Of a DNA stretch of 64,000 nt, positions 43,688 through 52,790 are shown piece after piece. Source of the DNA: a bacterium (lineage in GTDB: Bacteria; SAR324; XYD2-FULL-50-16); the NCBI GenBank assembly GCA_024275165.1, contig JAJRZQ010000003.1, positions 62,001 to 126,000 of the forward strand. Reading direction: 5' to 3'. The notes under the pieces were generated by a model. The model saw nothing but the letters and a program-made list of their open reading frames with translations, did no database searches and was not told where the DNA came from. How positions within the stretch are numbered: the stretch's first letter is position 1; every line of letters begins with the position of its first letter. The position numbers and the translations under genes are program-made.

Positions 43688-45862
43688 ATGAGTACAACTT
43701 CCCTCCTCCACCAGCTTTCCCAATTACGCAGGCTGACCCAGCAAAAGCCCGATGACCTCAACTCCTTTTTGGAAATGGCCTGGTGCCTGTACCAACTTAG
43801 GAAATACGAACAGGGTTTGGAAGCGGCCCGCAAGGCTCTGGGGCTCTCCCCCTTGAACACGGATGGGCATTACATCTCTGCCCGCTGCCGTATGGCTTTA
43901 GGCGACCGGGAACTCGCCCGCACCGATTTGGCGCGCGCAATCACCACCAATGAGCAACACCTTCCTAGTTGGGCTGCTTTGGCCGAACTAGAAAGCCTAC
44001 GAGGGCAAGATACAGAAGCCTTAACCTGCTGGGAAAAGGTGATCGCCCTCCAACCGGCCCATACCCAGGCTTGGCAATGCATTGCCTCCTTACGGCTTGG
44101 TTTGGGCGATATTGCGGGGGCCCTAAAGGCCTACCAACAAGCCTTAAGCGTAGAGGCAAATAATCCCGCCGCTTTAGAGGGGTTAGGCATGGCCTTCATG
44201 CGCCAAGGCCACTTTCAAGAAGCCCTCAAGGCCTACCAAGAGGCCCAAGCCATCAACCCCCATAACCCAGGCCTGTGGAACAATCTCGGCAATTGCCATT
44301 TAAAGCTGCAACAGATTGAAGCCGCGGAAGAAGCCTATAAAAAGGCGCTCCGGCTTGCTCCTGAAAAGGGGGATTACTGGTATAATCTAGGCGAACTGCT
44401 CTTTTTGTACGCTTCCCCCCATGCCGCCTTAGAGGCCTTGAGTCATGCCTGCAAGCTCAACCCCAACGACTTGGAAGCCCTTTATTATTTGGCGCAGGCC
44501 CAAGAGGAAAAGCAGCCTCAAGCCGCGATTCAAAGTTATGAAAAGCTTTTGCAGGCCGGGAAATCCACCCCGGAAGTCATCCCCGCCTTAGCCCGTCTGT
44601 ACCGACGCACCAATCAGGCCGCAAAGGAGAAAACCACCCGAGCCAGCTTGGCCAAGGCCAACCCCTACGATTTAGAAAACAATCAAGCCCTCTTGCAACT
44701 CACCTTAAAAGAAGGAAAACGCGACGAAGCCTTATCCCTTTTAGAAGACCTCCCCCTACAAGGCAAGGCTGCTGCCGACCTCTGGTTCCAACTCAGCGTG
44801 GGGTTTAAGCTTGAAAACAACTTGGAAAAAGAACTCGATTGCCTCGAAGAGACTCTAAAACTCGATGAAGGCTTTAACCTGGCCTGGCTTGCCTTAGCGA
44901 GAATCACCCTCCGGCAAAAACTGACAAAAAAAGCGTGGCTTTACTTCCAGCGGTCTCAAGTGCGGGATATAGAGTTTGCCGATCAACTCCTTCCCGCGCT
45001 CTTCCCCCTTCAAGAATGGCAGGCCATCTTTAGCCTCTTGGAACTGCAACGGCCTTTTTTGCTTCTTTCCCCTCGGCTTTGGGAAAAATACCTTTCCCTG
45101 TTTCGTCGTTACAACCAAAAAGACCGCTTAGCCGCTTGGTCTGACCGAGTTTTTAACCGCTGGGGCGGCCTTTGGAGCGAACGGCGGGCCTGGGCCGCCT
45201 ACTGGCTGCGCCAAGGCCGCCTGCAACTGGCTCAATCCTTTATCGACCTCCTGCTGCAAGAAGGAGACGACTCGGCCCTAACCAAATCCCTGGAATTCCG
45301 CTCCAACATGCAAAGACTAAAACCCGAACAGTTGGAGCAATGGATAAAAAAACAACTGGAGGCAAACCTCAAGCAAGCGGTCCATCAGCAAATCGCCGGG
45401 GAATGGCATGCCCTCAACCAAAGGGAGGAAGAGGCGAAAAAAGCTTGGGCAACCTGGACCGAGCTTCAACCCGCTTGCCCCGACCCGGACCTCGCCTTAG
45501 CCGAATTGGCCGTGAAACAAACCAATTGGCCCCAAGCAGAGGCCCATTTATCCCGAGCAGAAGCAAAGGGCGCCCAAAACCATCGCTTTTTCAACTTAAA
45601 GGCAAAGCTCTTGCTGGAACAAGGTGAAGCAACCCAAGCCCTGGACTGCTTATTCCGCTCCACGACCCAAAGGACAAAGTCCGCAGAAGAATTCGGCACC
45701 CTGGCCCGCTGCTATTTTGCCATGGAAAATTTTTCCAAGGGCCGTTGCTACGCGGTCAAAGCCCAAGCCAAGGAGCGAAAGAACCCTCTCTGGAAGGCCT
45801 TGCGGGCCAAGATTGAAAGGGCCATGCAAACCCCCTCGAAAAACCAATCGAACCCGCAATGA
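43688..45862 (+). CDS. Large TPR-repeat protein
   Basis: A 724-residue protein built almost entirely of tetratricopeptide repeats. Canonical ones are at about residues 155-260 (for example NPAALEGLGMAFMRQGHFQEALKAYQ and NPGLWNNLGNCHLKLQQIEAAEEAY); later repeats are more degenerate. It has no signal peptide or catalytic domain, and probably acts as a protein-binding scaffold. The position after a serine hydrolase gene suggests one transcript. It converges with the last gene of the large minus-strand operon, 72 bases away. Confidence 0.8.
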   Translation: MSTTSLLHQLSQLRRLTQQKPDDLNSFLEMAWCLYQLRKYEQGLEAARKALGLSPLNTDGHYISARCRMALGDRELARTDLARAITTNEQHLPSWAALAELESLRGQDTEALTCWEKVIALQPAHTQAWQCIASLRLGLGDIAGALKAYQQALSVEANNPAALEGLGMAFMRQGHFQEALKAYQEAQAINPHNPGLWNNLGNCHLKLQQIEAAEEAYKKALRLAPEKGDYWYNLGELLFLYASPHAALEALSHACKLNPNDLEALYYLAQAQEEKQPQAAIQSYEKLLQAGKSTPEVIPALARLYRRTNQAAKEKTTRASLAKANPYDLENNQALLQLTLKEGKRDEALSLLEDLPLQGKAAADLWFQLSVGFKLENNLEKELDCLEETLKLDEGFNLAWLALARITLRQKLTKKAWLYFQRSQVRDIEFADQLLPALFPLQEWQAIFSLLELQRPFLLLSPRLWEKYLSLFRRYNQKDRLAAWSDRVFNRWGGLWSERRAWAAYWLRQGRLQLAQSFIDLLLQEGDDSALTKSLEFRSNMQRLKPEQLEQWIKKQLEANLKQAVHQQIAGEWHALNQREEEAKKAWATWTELQPACPDPDLALAELAVKQTNWPQAEAHLSRAEAKGAQNHRFFNLKAKLLLEQGEATQALDCLFRSTTQRTKSAEEFGTLARCYFAMENFSKGRCYAVKAQAKERKNPLWKALRAKIERAMQTPSKNQSNPQ

Positions 45863-45894
45863 ATTGAGTTGTAGAGGCTTGAACCCTGAAACTT

Positions 45895-45914
45895 CCGCGC
45901 GGGTCGCGGCGCGG
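45895..45914. terminator. GC-rich hairpin in the convergent gap at 45.9 kb
   Basis: CCGCGC / GCGCGG with an 8-base loop sits between the TPR gene stop and the last gene of the minus-strand operon. It has no good T-run; with one bulge the stem extends to TTCCGCGC / GCGCGGGAA. It is only a possible bidirectional terminator. Confidence 0.3.
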
Positions 45915-45934
45915 GAACTTTGCTCGACCGGCGC

Positions 45935-46828
45935 TCAATAACGCACCGTAAACTCGGTTAGGGTACAAAGGCTGCGGTGCAGGGTGTTGTAAGGGTCGGT
46001 TTGCCCTGCCAAGGCCTTACATGCTTCGGTCTCCAAGACCGAGGTGCGGTGGGTGGTCAAGACAGAAAGGGTTGCGGGCTTGAGCCCTCGAGCTACGATT
46101 TCATCTCGAACCGCGGTCAACCAAGTCACCGCTTGAGCCGCCTCTGTCGTATTGCTGACCAGCACAGGCAGCGGAGCCGCATAGGTGGTATAGTCCGCCC
46201 CATCCAGGCGAAAACCCACAATCTCGACCGAGGCGGCCACCCGAGGGGTATCGGTCAAGCTATTGCCAAAACTGGCACAACCCGCGGGAGTGGGCCGCAC
46301 TAAGCAAACTCGCTTCATCTGAATGGCAATCGACCCGTTTGCCAATTCTTTGACAGCGTAGCTTTTTTCAGAAAGGCCAAAATAGATTCCCGCCCCCGCG
46401 TTGCCCCCCTTACCGACTTGGGAAACGCTCGCCGGTCGTTTTCTCAACCCCACGGCAAGAACCTGAAAGCGTTTTGAATTCACCGGAGGGAGTTCTATGG
46501 TAATCACGCTTTGGTTTAGGGGTAAATCATAGATGGTAAAATAGTTTTGGGAATTGACCATGGCCTGACCAAATATCTGATAGATATCATCACTTTGGAT
46601 TTGATCCAGGCTCCAAGGAATGGCCCCTTCGTTCAACACCAAAGGGCCGATCATCAAGGCTTTGACTTCCGGGTCGATATTCACCCCCGGGACCAAAGCC
46701 CCCCCCACTTGCATCTGTCTTTGCAACTGAGTGACATCCACCGTCAAGGTTTGCTTTGCCGGTTGGTCATTCAACCCCTTGCAAGCAACAAGGAGGAGCA
46801 GAGGAAAAATCCACCATAACTTGTTCAT
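45935..46828 (-). CDS. Putative lipoprotein, last gene of the BIG2/CHASE2 operon
   Basis: A 297-residue protein with a signal peptide and lipobox LLLVACKG, so probably anchored in the outer membrane. The mature protein has a beta-rich look (FTIYDLPLNQSVITIELPP, GSIAIQMKRVCL) and cysteines near the C-terminus (EACKAL, HRSLCTL). I do not recognise the family. It directly follows the barrel gene with a 1-base gap. Confidence 0.7.
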   Translation of the reverse strand: MNKLWWIFPLLLLVACKGLNDQPAKQTLTVDVTQLQRQMQVGGALVPGVNIDPEVKALMIGPLVLNEGAIPWSLDQIQSDDIYQIFGQAMVNSQNYFTIYDLPLNQSVITIELPPVNSKRFQVLAVGLRKRPASVSQVGKGGNAGAGIYFGLSEKSYAVKELANGSIAIQMKRVCLVRPTPAGCASFGNSLTDTPRVAASVEIVGFRLDGADYTTYAAPLPVLVSNTTEAAQAVTWLTAVRDEIVARGLKPATLSVLTTHRTSVLETEACKALAGQTDPYNTLHRSLCTLTEFTVRY

Positions 46829-46829
46829 C

Positions 46830-48032
46830 TTAAAAATCCTTATCCAGGCTGATTCCCACCACCTGCCTTTGGTACACAGCCCAGTTTGATCTGTTTTCTA
46901 CATAGGTAACTTGACCCGTCAGTTTATACCCCTGCGGTAGATCATGGTATGACTTTAAGGTCAATTCCATCGGAGTTTCGATATGGCGCGGCGCCGAACC
47001 GGTACTTGGGTTGTCTTGATACTGCCGATATTCCAGCCCCACATTCAGCCCTAGGCTCCAGGAGGGAAGCATTTTTTCCCGCCAGGACCAATCCGCGCTG
47101 AGGTATTGATGATCCCCTCGAAATATGCCTTCTGTACGGGTTCCCAGGGCATATTGCTCCCGGTAGCTGTAAACGCGCCCGCGCTCCACCTCTTTTAAGT
47201 CCCACCTTAAACTGAGGTCACGCCCATCCGTCCGCAGAGGGGAGGCAAAATCAATCAAATCGACCTGGGCGATCAGCATCAAGATTCGCTTACTCCCATA
47301 ACGATTTAAGGAAAGATAACGCATCCCCGTGGCAAAACTATTGCGCATCAAAAAATCGTACCCCCCCCGGTTTTGCTTGCGAAACTCATAGGCAAACAAC
47401 CAAGCGGCCCCATCAGCGAGTTCAAAACCCTGCTCGGCCTGTAAAAAAACCTGCTCGCTCGCTAAATCAGGATGGTACTTGGAGTAATAATCCAATTGCA
47501 GGCCCAACGCTCCACCAAACCCCCACAATCCATCCCAATTCGCTTGGGCCGAGGCTTCTAGAAGTTGATCGGCCTGCCTGGAGTTGAGAGTGACCCCGTC
47601 GCCGAGTTGATCCAACCCAGGGTTGCTGTCATACAACAACGCCAAGTTGGTCGTGTAATCCTTGACCCGCAGACTGGGCCAGAAACTCTTTGTTTCCCCC
47701 AACAAAGGATAATAAGCCACATCGTAGCTTTGGACGCTCTGCGCCCCGGAGCGGTCCTTGGCGGTGATTAAAATCCGATTGTTGCCTTGAACCAAGATGA
47801 AAGCCCCCCCAATCACCACCCGTTTGCCTTTGTCAAAGGGCACGGGTTTCCCGTTCAAGGTTAGAGCGACAATCTCTTGATCCCCTTCAATGATAAACAG
47901 GGCGCGCAGCACCTTATCTTTTGCCGAGGAGAGCGGTCGCAGCCCCAAAGACTGAATTTTCGGCGCGGCGGCCCAGAGCGTTCCCGTACCCAAGTAGGCC
48001 CAAAGGGCGATGATGATCCAACCTCGTTTCAT
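46830..48032 (-). CDS. Predicted outer-membrane beta-barrel protein
   Basis: A 400-residue protein with a signal peptide (WIIIALWAYLGTGTLWA), then a short domain (residues about 25-105) and many alternating amphipathic beta-strand-like segments with aromatic girdles (LGLQLDYYSKY, AAWLFAYEFRKQNRGGYDF, SLGLNVGLEYRQY). It ends in Phe (GISLDKDF), the usual signal for the barrel-assembly machinery. ATG 48032 is used; a TTG 12 bases upstream would overlap the FecR-like gene. The family is unknown; it may export or anchor the surface proteins encoded with it. Confidence 0.7.
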   Translation of the reverse strand: MKRGWIIIALWAYLGTGTLWAAAPKIQSLGLRPLSSAKDKVLRALFIIEGDQEIVALTLNGKPVPFDKGKRVVIGGAFILVQGNNRILITAKDRSGAQSVQSYDVAYYPLLGETKSFWPSLRVKDYTTNLALLYDSNPGLDQLGDGVTLNSRQADQLLEASAQANWDGLWGFGGALGLQLDYYSKYHPDLASEQVFLQAEQGFELADGAAWLFAYEFRKQNRGGYDFLMRNSFATGMRYLSLNRYGSKRILMLIAQVDLIDFASPLRTDGRDLSLRWDLKEVERGRVYSYREQYALGTRTEGIFRGDHQYLSADWSWREKMLPSWSLGLNVGLEYRQYQDNPSTGSAPRHIETPMELTLKSYHDLPQGYKLTGQVTYVENRSNWAVYQRQVVGISLDKDF

Positions 48033-48033
48033 A

Positions 48034-48942
48034 TTATTTTTCAAAGGTAATCAAGACCTGGGTCGTGTCATTCAGCGGTCGTTGTTTCCAATCCTTTCGA
48101 TGAGGGTCAATGAAAAGAAGCTGGTCATTGAGCCACACCACATTTTTCAATTTTTCTTTTTCCTTCTTCTCAACCAAGGTGAAAAAAGCATGCTCCGCAA
48201 AGGGAGCTTTTTCCTTTTTCCGTTTGAGTTGATCTTCTTTCCAATCTTCCAAATCGATCAAGCGCAAAGCGGTCAGCCGTTCTAGGGGCCATAAGCCAAC
48301 TCCACGCGCCTCCCAAATACTGGGGGAGTCAAGGCTTTTTGGGATCTGTAGGGATTTTTCATCCGCCAAGCGCACCCGAGTCACCCCGGCCATCGCGGCA
48401 GCCTGCCCCGGTTGGAGAGACTGGCTCCCCCCTCGGGTAGCCCGTAACTGGCACTTTCCCTTTTTCCCTACAACCAGGGTACTGCCGGGGCCAACAGCCA
48501 AACGAATCGCGCTGCCGCCAAAGGCCCGCAAGACCCCAAAAGGGGTTTTCAGCTGGACCTCCTCGCCGCCGAGCTCCATCAAGGCTTGCCCATGCGCCAA
48601 AACCAAATGACCCTCTTGGCGCCCTTGCCAAGGCTGCGCCAATAAAATCGAGTTGCCCCCTAAAGTGAGCTTTCCCCCTTGGGGCAGCGTCAACTCGACT
48701 GCCGCTTTCGGCTGGAGCCAAAGCAAGTCACCGATAAAAAGTTTGGTCTTCGGCTTGGCGCGGATTAATTTTCCGGCACGAAAAAGAGAAAACCTCCCCC
48801 GCAGGGTCGTAAGGGGAAAAGAAAGCGCCACCTCGGCAGGGGGCTTTACCTGAGCGGTCTCCTCGGGCTGGGGCGACGAACCGGAACAAGCGACTAAAAC
48901 CCAGGTAAAAAGCGCTAAAAAGAAGAAGGATGGAAACTTCAT
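48034..48942 (-). CDS. FecR-domain lipoprotein
   Basis: A 302-residue protein with signal peptide and lipobox WVLVACSG, then a FecR-like region (about residues 50-200): the segment GDLLWLQPKAAVELTLPQGGKLTLGGNS and later repeats of L-x-x-G turns. The C-terminal third is Lys/Glu-rich (LKRKKEKAP, EKKEKEKLK). FecR-type periplasmic domains often pass signals; no sigma factor is nearby. The start overlaps the upstream BIG2 gene by 4 bases. Confidence 0.75.
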   Translation of the reverse strand: MKFPSFFFLALFTWVLVACSGSSPQPEETAQVKPPAEVALSFPLTTLRGRFSLFRAGKLIRAKPKTKLFIGDLLWLQPKAAVELTLPQGGKLTLGGNSILLAQPWQGRQEGHLVLAHGQALMELGGEEVQLKTPFGVLRAFGGSAIRLAVGPGSTLVVGKKGKCQLRATRGGSQSLQPGQAAAMAGVTRVRLADEKSLQIPKSLDSPSIWEARGVGLWPLERLTALRLIDLEDWKEDQLKRKKEKAPFAEHAFFTLVEKKEKEKLKNVVWLNDQLLFIDPHRKDWKQRPLNDTTQVLITFEK

Positions 48943-51900
48943 TTTACATAAACCGAAAAATAGTAACTCTTTGCGCCCAGCTTTGCCTCAATCGTGGCAG
49001 CGCCTTGCCCCATGGCGGTGATCAGCCCCTTGCTGCCCAACCGGTTATTTACGGCAACGATTGAGGGATTACTGGAACGCCATTGGGCGGTTTGGGTTGC
49101 CTCAAAACTGACTTCTGTACCGCTGGCAGAATAAAAGCCCTTCACCGCGAGCGAGGCTGTCTCGCCGGGAGAAAAAATCACCCCGGTTGTGCCTGAGGGT
49201 TCCACCTTGGTGATATCGCTGCTCAAGACGGTTACCGCCGCGGTTAAGGAAAGCGCCGCATTATCGGGGCCCGTCACGGTAATATTGGCGCTGCCTATGC
49301 CCAAAGCGCGCAATTGGCCTCGCTGACCCGGGCTGTTGTCCACCGCCACCACCGTGGGATTGCTGCTGGTCCAGTAGACCGCCTCACCGAGTTCATACTG
49401 TACCCCATTCGCCGTGGCATAGAGTTTTAAGAGGCCTTCGCCTTGTTGCGTCAAGGTCAGGCTCGTCTTGCTGAAGGCAACGCTGGAGGGATTCATCTCC
49501 GTCGCCACGGCAGTGGCTGTCTTCCCCTGAAAATAGGCGGTAATCGTCGCGCTGGCCTTGTTGACTAAGGGGTAGAGTTTTCCCTTTTCTCCCCTTACGC
49601 TGCTCACCTGAATCAGAGTGGGGGCACTGGAGTCCCAATGCGCCGCTTCGGTTACATCCACCGTGGCGTCATTGCTGTAGGTAGCCAGCAACTTTAACCG
49701 ATAATGAGTATTTGACAAAACCGCCAGCGTACTGCTTTCCATGGCCAGACTGACTAAAGTCGCCTGATTGGGCTTCAAGTAGCTCGCCGCCCGCTCGCTG
49801 CCCACCTGCGCATAGACCTTACCCCCCTGGTTTTGGGTTAAGGCCATCCAGCCTCGATAATCCCCCTCATTATAGATGGGGTTGAGGCTCGCGCCCTGCG
49901 CGTCCTCTTGCCAAAATACCGCTTGGGGGGTGACATCGAGGTTTTGTAAAAAAGAACCACTTTGATACACCGCTTCCACCCCCCACTTTTGATATTCCCC
50001 CAAGACATGCCCCGGCAAATTCGGATGAGGGTTGAGGTAGGACAAAGCCAAATCGCTCACCGTAAGACTTTGGGTGCTCTTTACGGTAGAAGGCGTACCC
50101 AAGGGATCATGGGTAAAAGAAGCGGATAGAGTCAGGCTGCCTGCCTGCATCCCCTTTAAAGCTCCCGCTTTTTTGCCTCCCGTTTGGATCGTCACCGCCG
50201 TGCCGCCTGGCTGCCAATCCACCTGATCGGTGACATCCAATAAAAGTTGGGACCCCGTGGTCGTATAGCGGGCAATCGCTTTTAAATTTTGCTCTGCCCC
50301 AATGGGGAAGGGGTTCGGCACCGGAGATTGCTCTAAACTGCTCAAGCTATAGGTGGCCAGCGTCAACTGCGTTGTCCCCACGACCCCGGCAAAGCTTGCC
50401 GTAACCGTCGCGCTTCCAGTGGCCGCGCCATGGATGCGCCCTTTGTGCCCGGAGCGGTTATCCACCTGGAACAATGCCGTATTCCCACTTGTCCATACCG
50501 CTTCTTCGGTGACCTCTTGCTTAAAGAGTTTTGTGCCGTCGCTCCAGGTGGCCAAGGCGCGCAGCCTTCCCTCATAGCCCTTGGGCCAAGTGGGGCTAGG
50601 GGGAAAGAGTTCCACCTTGGTCAAGCTGTAGCTGCTGGGCACAACGCTCCAGTCTCGGGTTGCCGTAACCCCGCCATAGGTCGCGCTGATCTGCGTTGTG
50701 CCGGCTTTGAGTTGAACCAAGCGCCCCCCCTGGCCCGGTAGATTGCTCACCTTGGCAATGGAAGAATCCGAGCTGCGCCAAGTGACCTGATCACTCAAAT
50801 CTTGGGTAAAGGCCCCCACCGGGCTGGCAAATCGCCCTATGGCCTTGAGTTTAAGATGGCTGCCGATTTGAGAAGAGGTCTCTAAAGGGGTGATCTGGAT
50901 TTCCTCCAAGCCCTCTAAGTGAGAGCGAAGCGCAAGCTGGGTTGACCCCTGACTGGTCAAATAATTCAGCCTCGCGGTAACGGTGACCGCGCGCGAGATA
51001 TTGCTGGGAATCAAGCTGGGGAACACCTCCCCCTTGCATTTTACATCATTGCAAACCGTAACGATGGAGCTGTCACTACTCTCCCAAGAGACCTGATCGG
51101 TCACCTCCATCAAGTTGACCTGCCCCCCCTGATTAAAAGCGGCAAAGGCTTTTAGTTTTAAGCCTATTCCAGCGGCAAGCAGGGGGTTTTCCGGGGCAAT
51201 GCTGATGCGGGTCAAGGTCTGGCTTTGGGGGGTGACCTTTGCGTAGGTCGCGGCTCCGTTATTGATGGAACTGCCCAATTTTGGAGTAATCAAGGAGGGG
51301 GTTCCCGATGAGTTTGCCAAGGCAACCCCTCGCCCTTTGCTCCCCTCTTGGTTGCTCACCGCCCAAAAACTGTTGTCCACCGCCCAGGTAACCTGGTCGG
51401 TTACCTCTTGAATCGTGCCATCACTTAAAAAAGCCAGGGCCGTAAATTGCAGTTCATCCCCAGTTTGCCGGTAGGACTCCAAAGGGTAGGCCTTCACCCC
51501 CCCCGAATAATGAGCGGTATTGAGGTTGACGGCGGTCAAGCTCAGCGTGCTGCTGCCCGTAACCCCGCCATAGGTGGCACTGATCACGCTGCTGCCGGCG
51601 GCCAGATTGGTTGTTTTGCCGGGGGTCACGCTCATCGCTTCAATCGTAGCGACTGCTGGGCTGGCGCTGCTCCAAGTCACAAAATTGGTGACATCCGACT
51701 TAATCCCATCGGCAAAAAAAGCATAGGCCTTGAACTCGGTATTTGGGGTAATGGGCTGGGCATAACTTGGATTGATGGGCTCAACCTGAATCGCCTGCAA
51801 CTCCGCTGGGGTAACCGTGACAGGCAAACTCCCCACCACGCCTTCTAAATTGGCGGAAATCAGGGTTTGCCCGTGACTTTTCGCGCTCACCAAGCCCTTA

Positions 51901-52184
51901 GCCGAGGTGTTGTTCACCATCGCGATATAGGGCGCGGTGCTGATCCAGGTCACGCTTTGGGTCACATCTTTTTTGCTGCCGTCCGAATAGGCCCCCTCAG
52001 CGGTAACCTGGACCTGCCCCGGGTTCCCTAAGGTGGTCTGCGCCGCGGCCAAGACGAGGCTGACCAGCACCACCCCCGTAGCATTGCCTTGAGGCGTCTT
52101 CGCCTTTTGCTTGCAGGCCGTTGCCCCCAGCAAAAGACCGAAGAAAACCCACAACAGAGAAATGTTTCGCAAAGCTTTCAACAT
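48939..52184 (-). CDS. BIG2-repeat lipoprotein, 11 repeats (second of three)
   Basis: A 1081-residue protein with signal peptide and lipobox-like GATACKQ, followed by about eleven bacterial Ig-like (BIG2) repeats of about 90 residues. Each has the core DVTxxVTWxSS, then a VxNxxGxxG turn, then GxxxIxAxxxG. The fourth repeat has a cysteine pair (VCNDVKCKG). Such proteins are surface adhesins or structural modules. It lies between the tsaC gene (gap 3) and the FecR-like gene (4-base overlap). The exact repeat count is by eye. Confidence 0.85.
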   Translation of the reverse strand: MLKALRNISLLWVFFGLLLGATACKQKAKTPQGNATGVVLVSLVLAAAQTTLGNPGQVQVTAEGAYSDGSKKDVTQSVTWISTAPYIAMVNNTSAKGLVSAKSHGQTLISANLEGVVGSLPVTVTPAELQAIQVEPINPSYAQPITPNTEFKAYAFFADGIKSDVTNFVTWSSASPAVATIEAMSVTPGKTTNLAAGSSVISATYGGVTGSSTLSLTAVNLNTAHYSGGVKAYPLESYRQTGDELQFTALAFLSDGTIQEVTDQVTWAVDNSFWAVSNQEGSKGRGVALANSSGTPSLITPKLGSSINNGAATYAKVTPQSQTLTRISIAPENPLLAAGIGLKLKAFAAFNQGGQVNLMEVTDQVSWESSDSSIVTVCNDVKCKGEVFPSLIPSNISRAVTVTARLNYLTSQGSTQLALRSHLEGLEEIQITPLETSSQIGSHLKLKAIGRFASPVGAFTQDLSDQVTWRSSDSSIAKVSNLPGQGGRLVQLKAGTTQISATYGGVTATRDWSVVPSSYSLTKVELFPPSPTWPKGYEGRLRALATWSDGTKLFKQEVTEEAVWTSGNTALFQVDNRSGHKGRIHGAATGSATVTASFAGVVGTTQLTLATYSLSSLEQSPVPNPFPIGAEQNLKAIARYTTTGSQLLLDVTDQVDWQPGGTAVTIQTGGKKAGALKGMQAGSLTLSASFTHDPLGTPSTVKSTQSLTVSDLALSYLNPHPNLPGHVLGEYQKWGVEAVYQSGSFLQNLDVTPQAVFWQEDAQGASLNPIYNEGDYRGWMALTQNQGGKVYAQVGSERAASYLKPNQATLVSLAMESSTLAVLSNTHYRLKLLATYSNDATVDVTEAAHWDSSAPTLIQVSSVRGEKGKLYPLVNKASATITAYFQGKTATAVATEMNPSSVAFSKTSLTLTQQGEGLLKLYATANGVQYELGEAVYWTSSNPTVVAVDNSPGQRGQLRALGIGSANITVTGPDNAALSLTAAVTVLSSDITKVEPSGTTGVIFSPGETASLAVKGFYSASGTEVSFEATQTAQWRSSNPSIVAVNNRLGSKGLITAMGQGAATIEAKLGAKSYYFSVYVK

Positions 52185-52187
52185 ACC

Positions 52188-52790
52188 TTATTCCAAATGC
52201 ACCGCGCCTTGGCGGAGAATTTTCCAACCCTGCCCGCTCCAGCGGGCTAAACTACTCGGCGGCCCCCCTGGGGTTTGGCCTCCATCCAAATAAAAATCAA
52301 CTTCTTCACCCCAGTCACGCAAAATCGGGGCGATCTCCCTCTGGGGGGCTGCCCCGCTCCGGTTCGCGCTCGTCCCCACCAAGGGAACCCCGCACAAACG
52401 AATCAAGGCTTGCGCCTGCGGGTCCGCCGTCATGCGAAAGGCCAATTCCTTGCCCCCTTGATTCAACCCCGCGGCCAAACCAGGCTTTACCGGCAAAATC
52501 AAGGTCAAGGGCCCGGGCCAATAACTTCGCGCCGCGGCGGCTTCAGCCTCCTCTCGAAAAAAAGCCCAAGCACGCAGCTGCTCCCAACCATCCACCAAGA
52601 CCAGCAAGGGCTCTGTCTTTTGACGGGCTTTTAATTGATAAACCCGCTCTACCGCAATCTCGTCGTCTGCCCTGCAACCTAAGGCGTAGTAGGTTTCGGT
52701 GGGAAAAACCAAAAGCTTCCCCCCCTGAGCGCAAGCTTGTACCAAGCTTTGTTGTTGCTCCCCCTTTAAGGGAAGCGACCAACAAACCAC
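52188..52790 (-). CDS. tsaC: Threonylcarbamoyl-AMP synthase (TsaC/Sua5 family)
   Basis: A 200-residue YrdC-fold enzyme that makes threonylcarbamoyl-AMP for the t6A37 tRNA modification. Signature segments are FPTETYYALG (residues 29-38), the KxR...P motif KARQKTEP (54-61) and TSANRSG (about 140-146). The start is GTG, directly after the stop of the upstream BIG2 gene. A tRNA-modification gene inside a surface-protein operon is unusual, but all family motifs are intact, so it is not obviously a decayed copy. Confidence 0.88.
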   Translation of the reverse strand: MVCWSLPLKGEQQQSLVQACAQGGKLLVFPTETYYALGCRADDEIAVERVYQLKARQKTEPLLVLVDGWEQLRAWAFFREEAEAAAARSYWPGPLTLILPVKPGLAAGLNQGGKELAFRMTADPQAQALIRLCGVPLVGTSANRSGAAPQREIAPILRDWGEEVDFYLDGGQTPGGPPSSLARWSGQGWKILRQGAVHLE

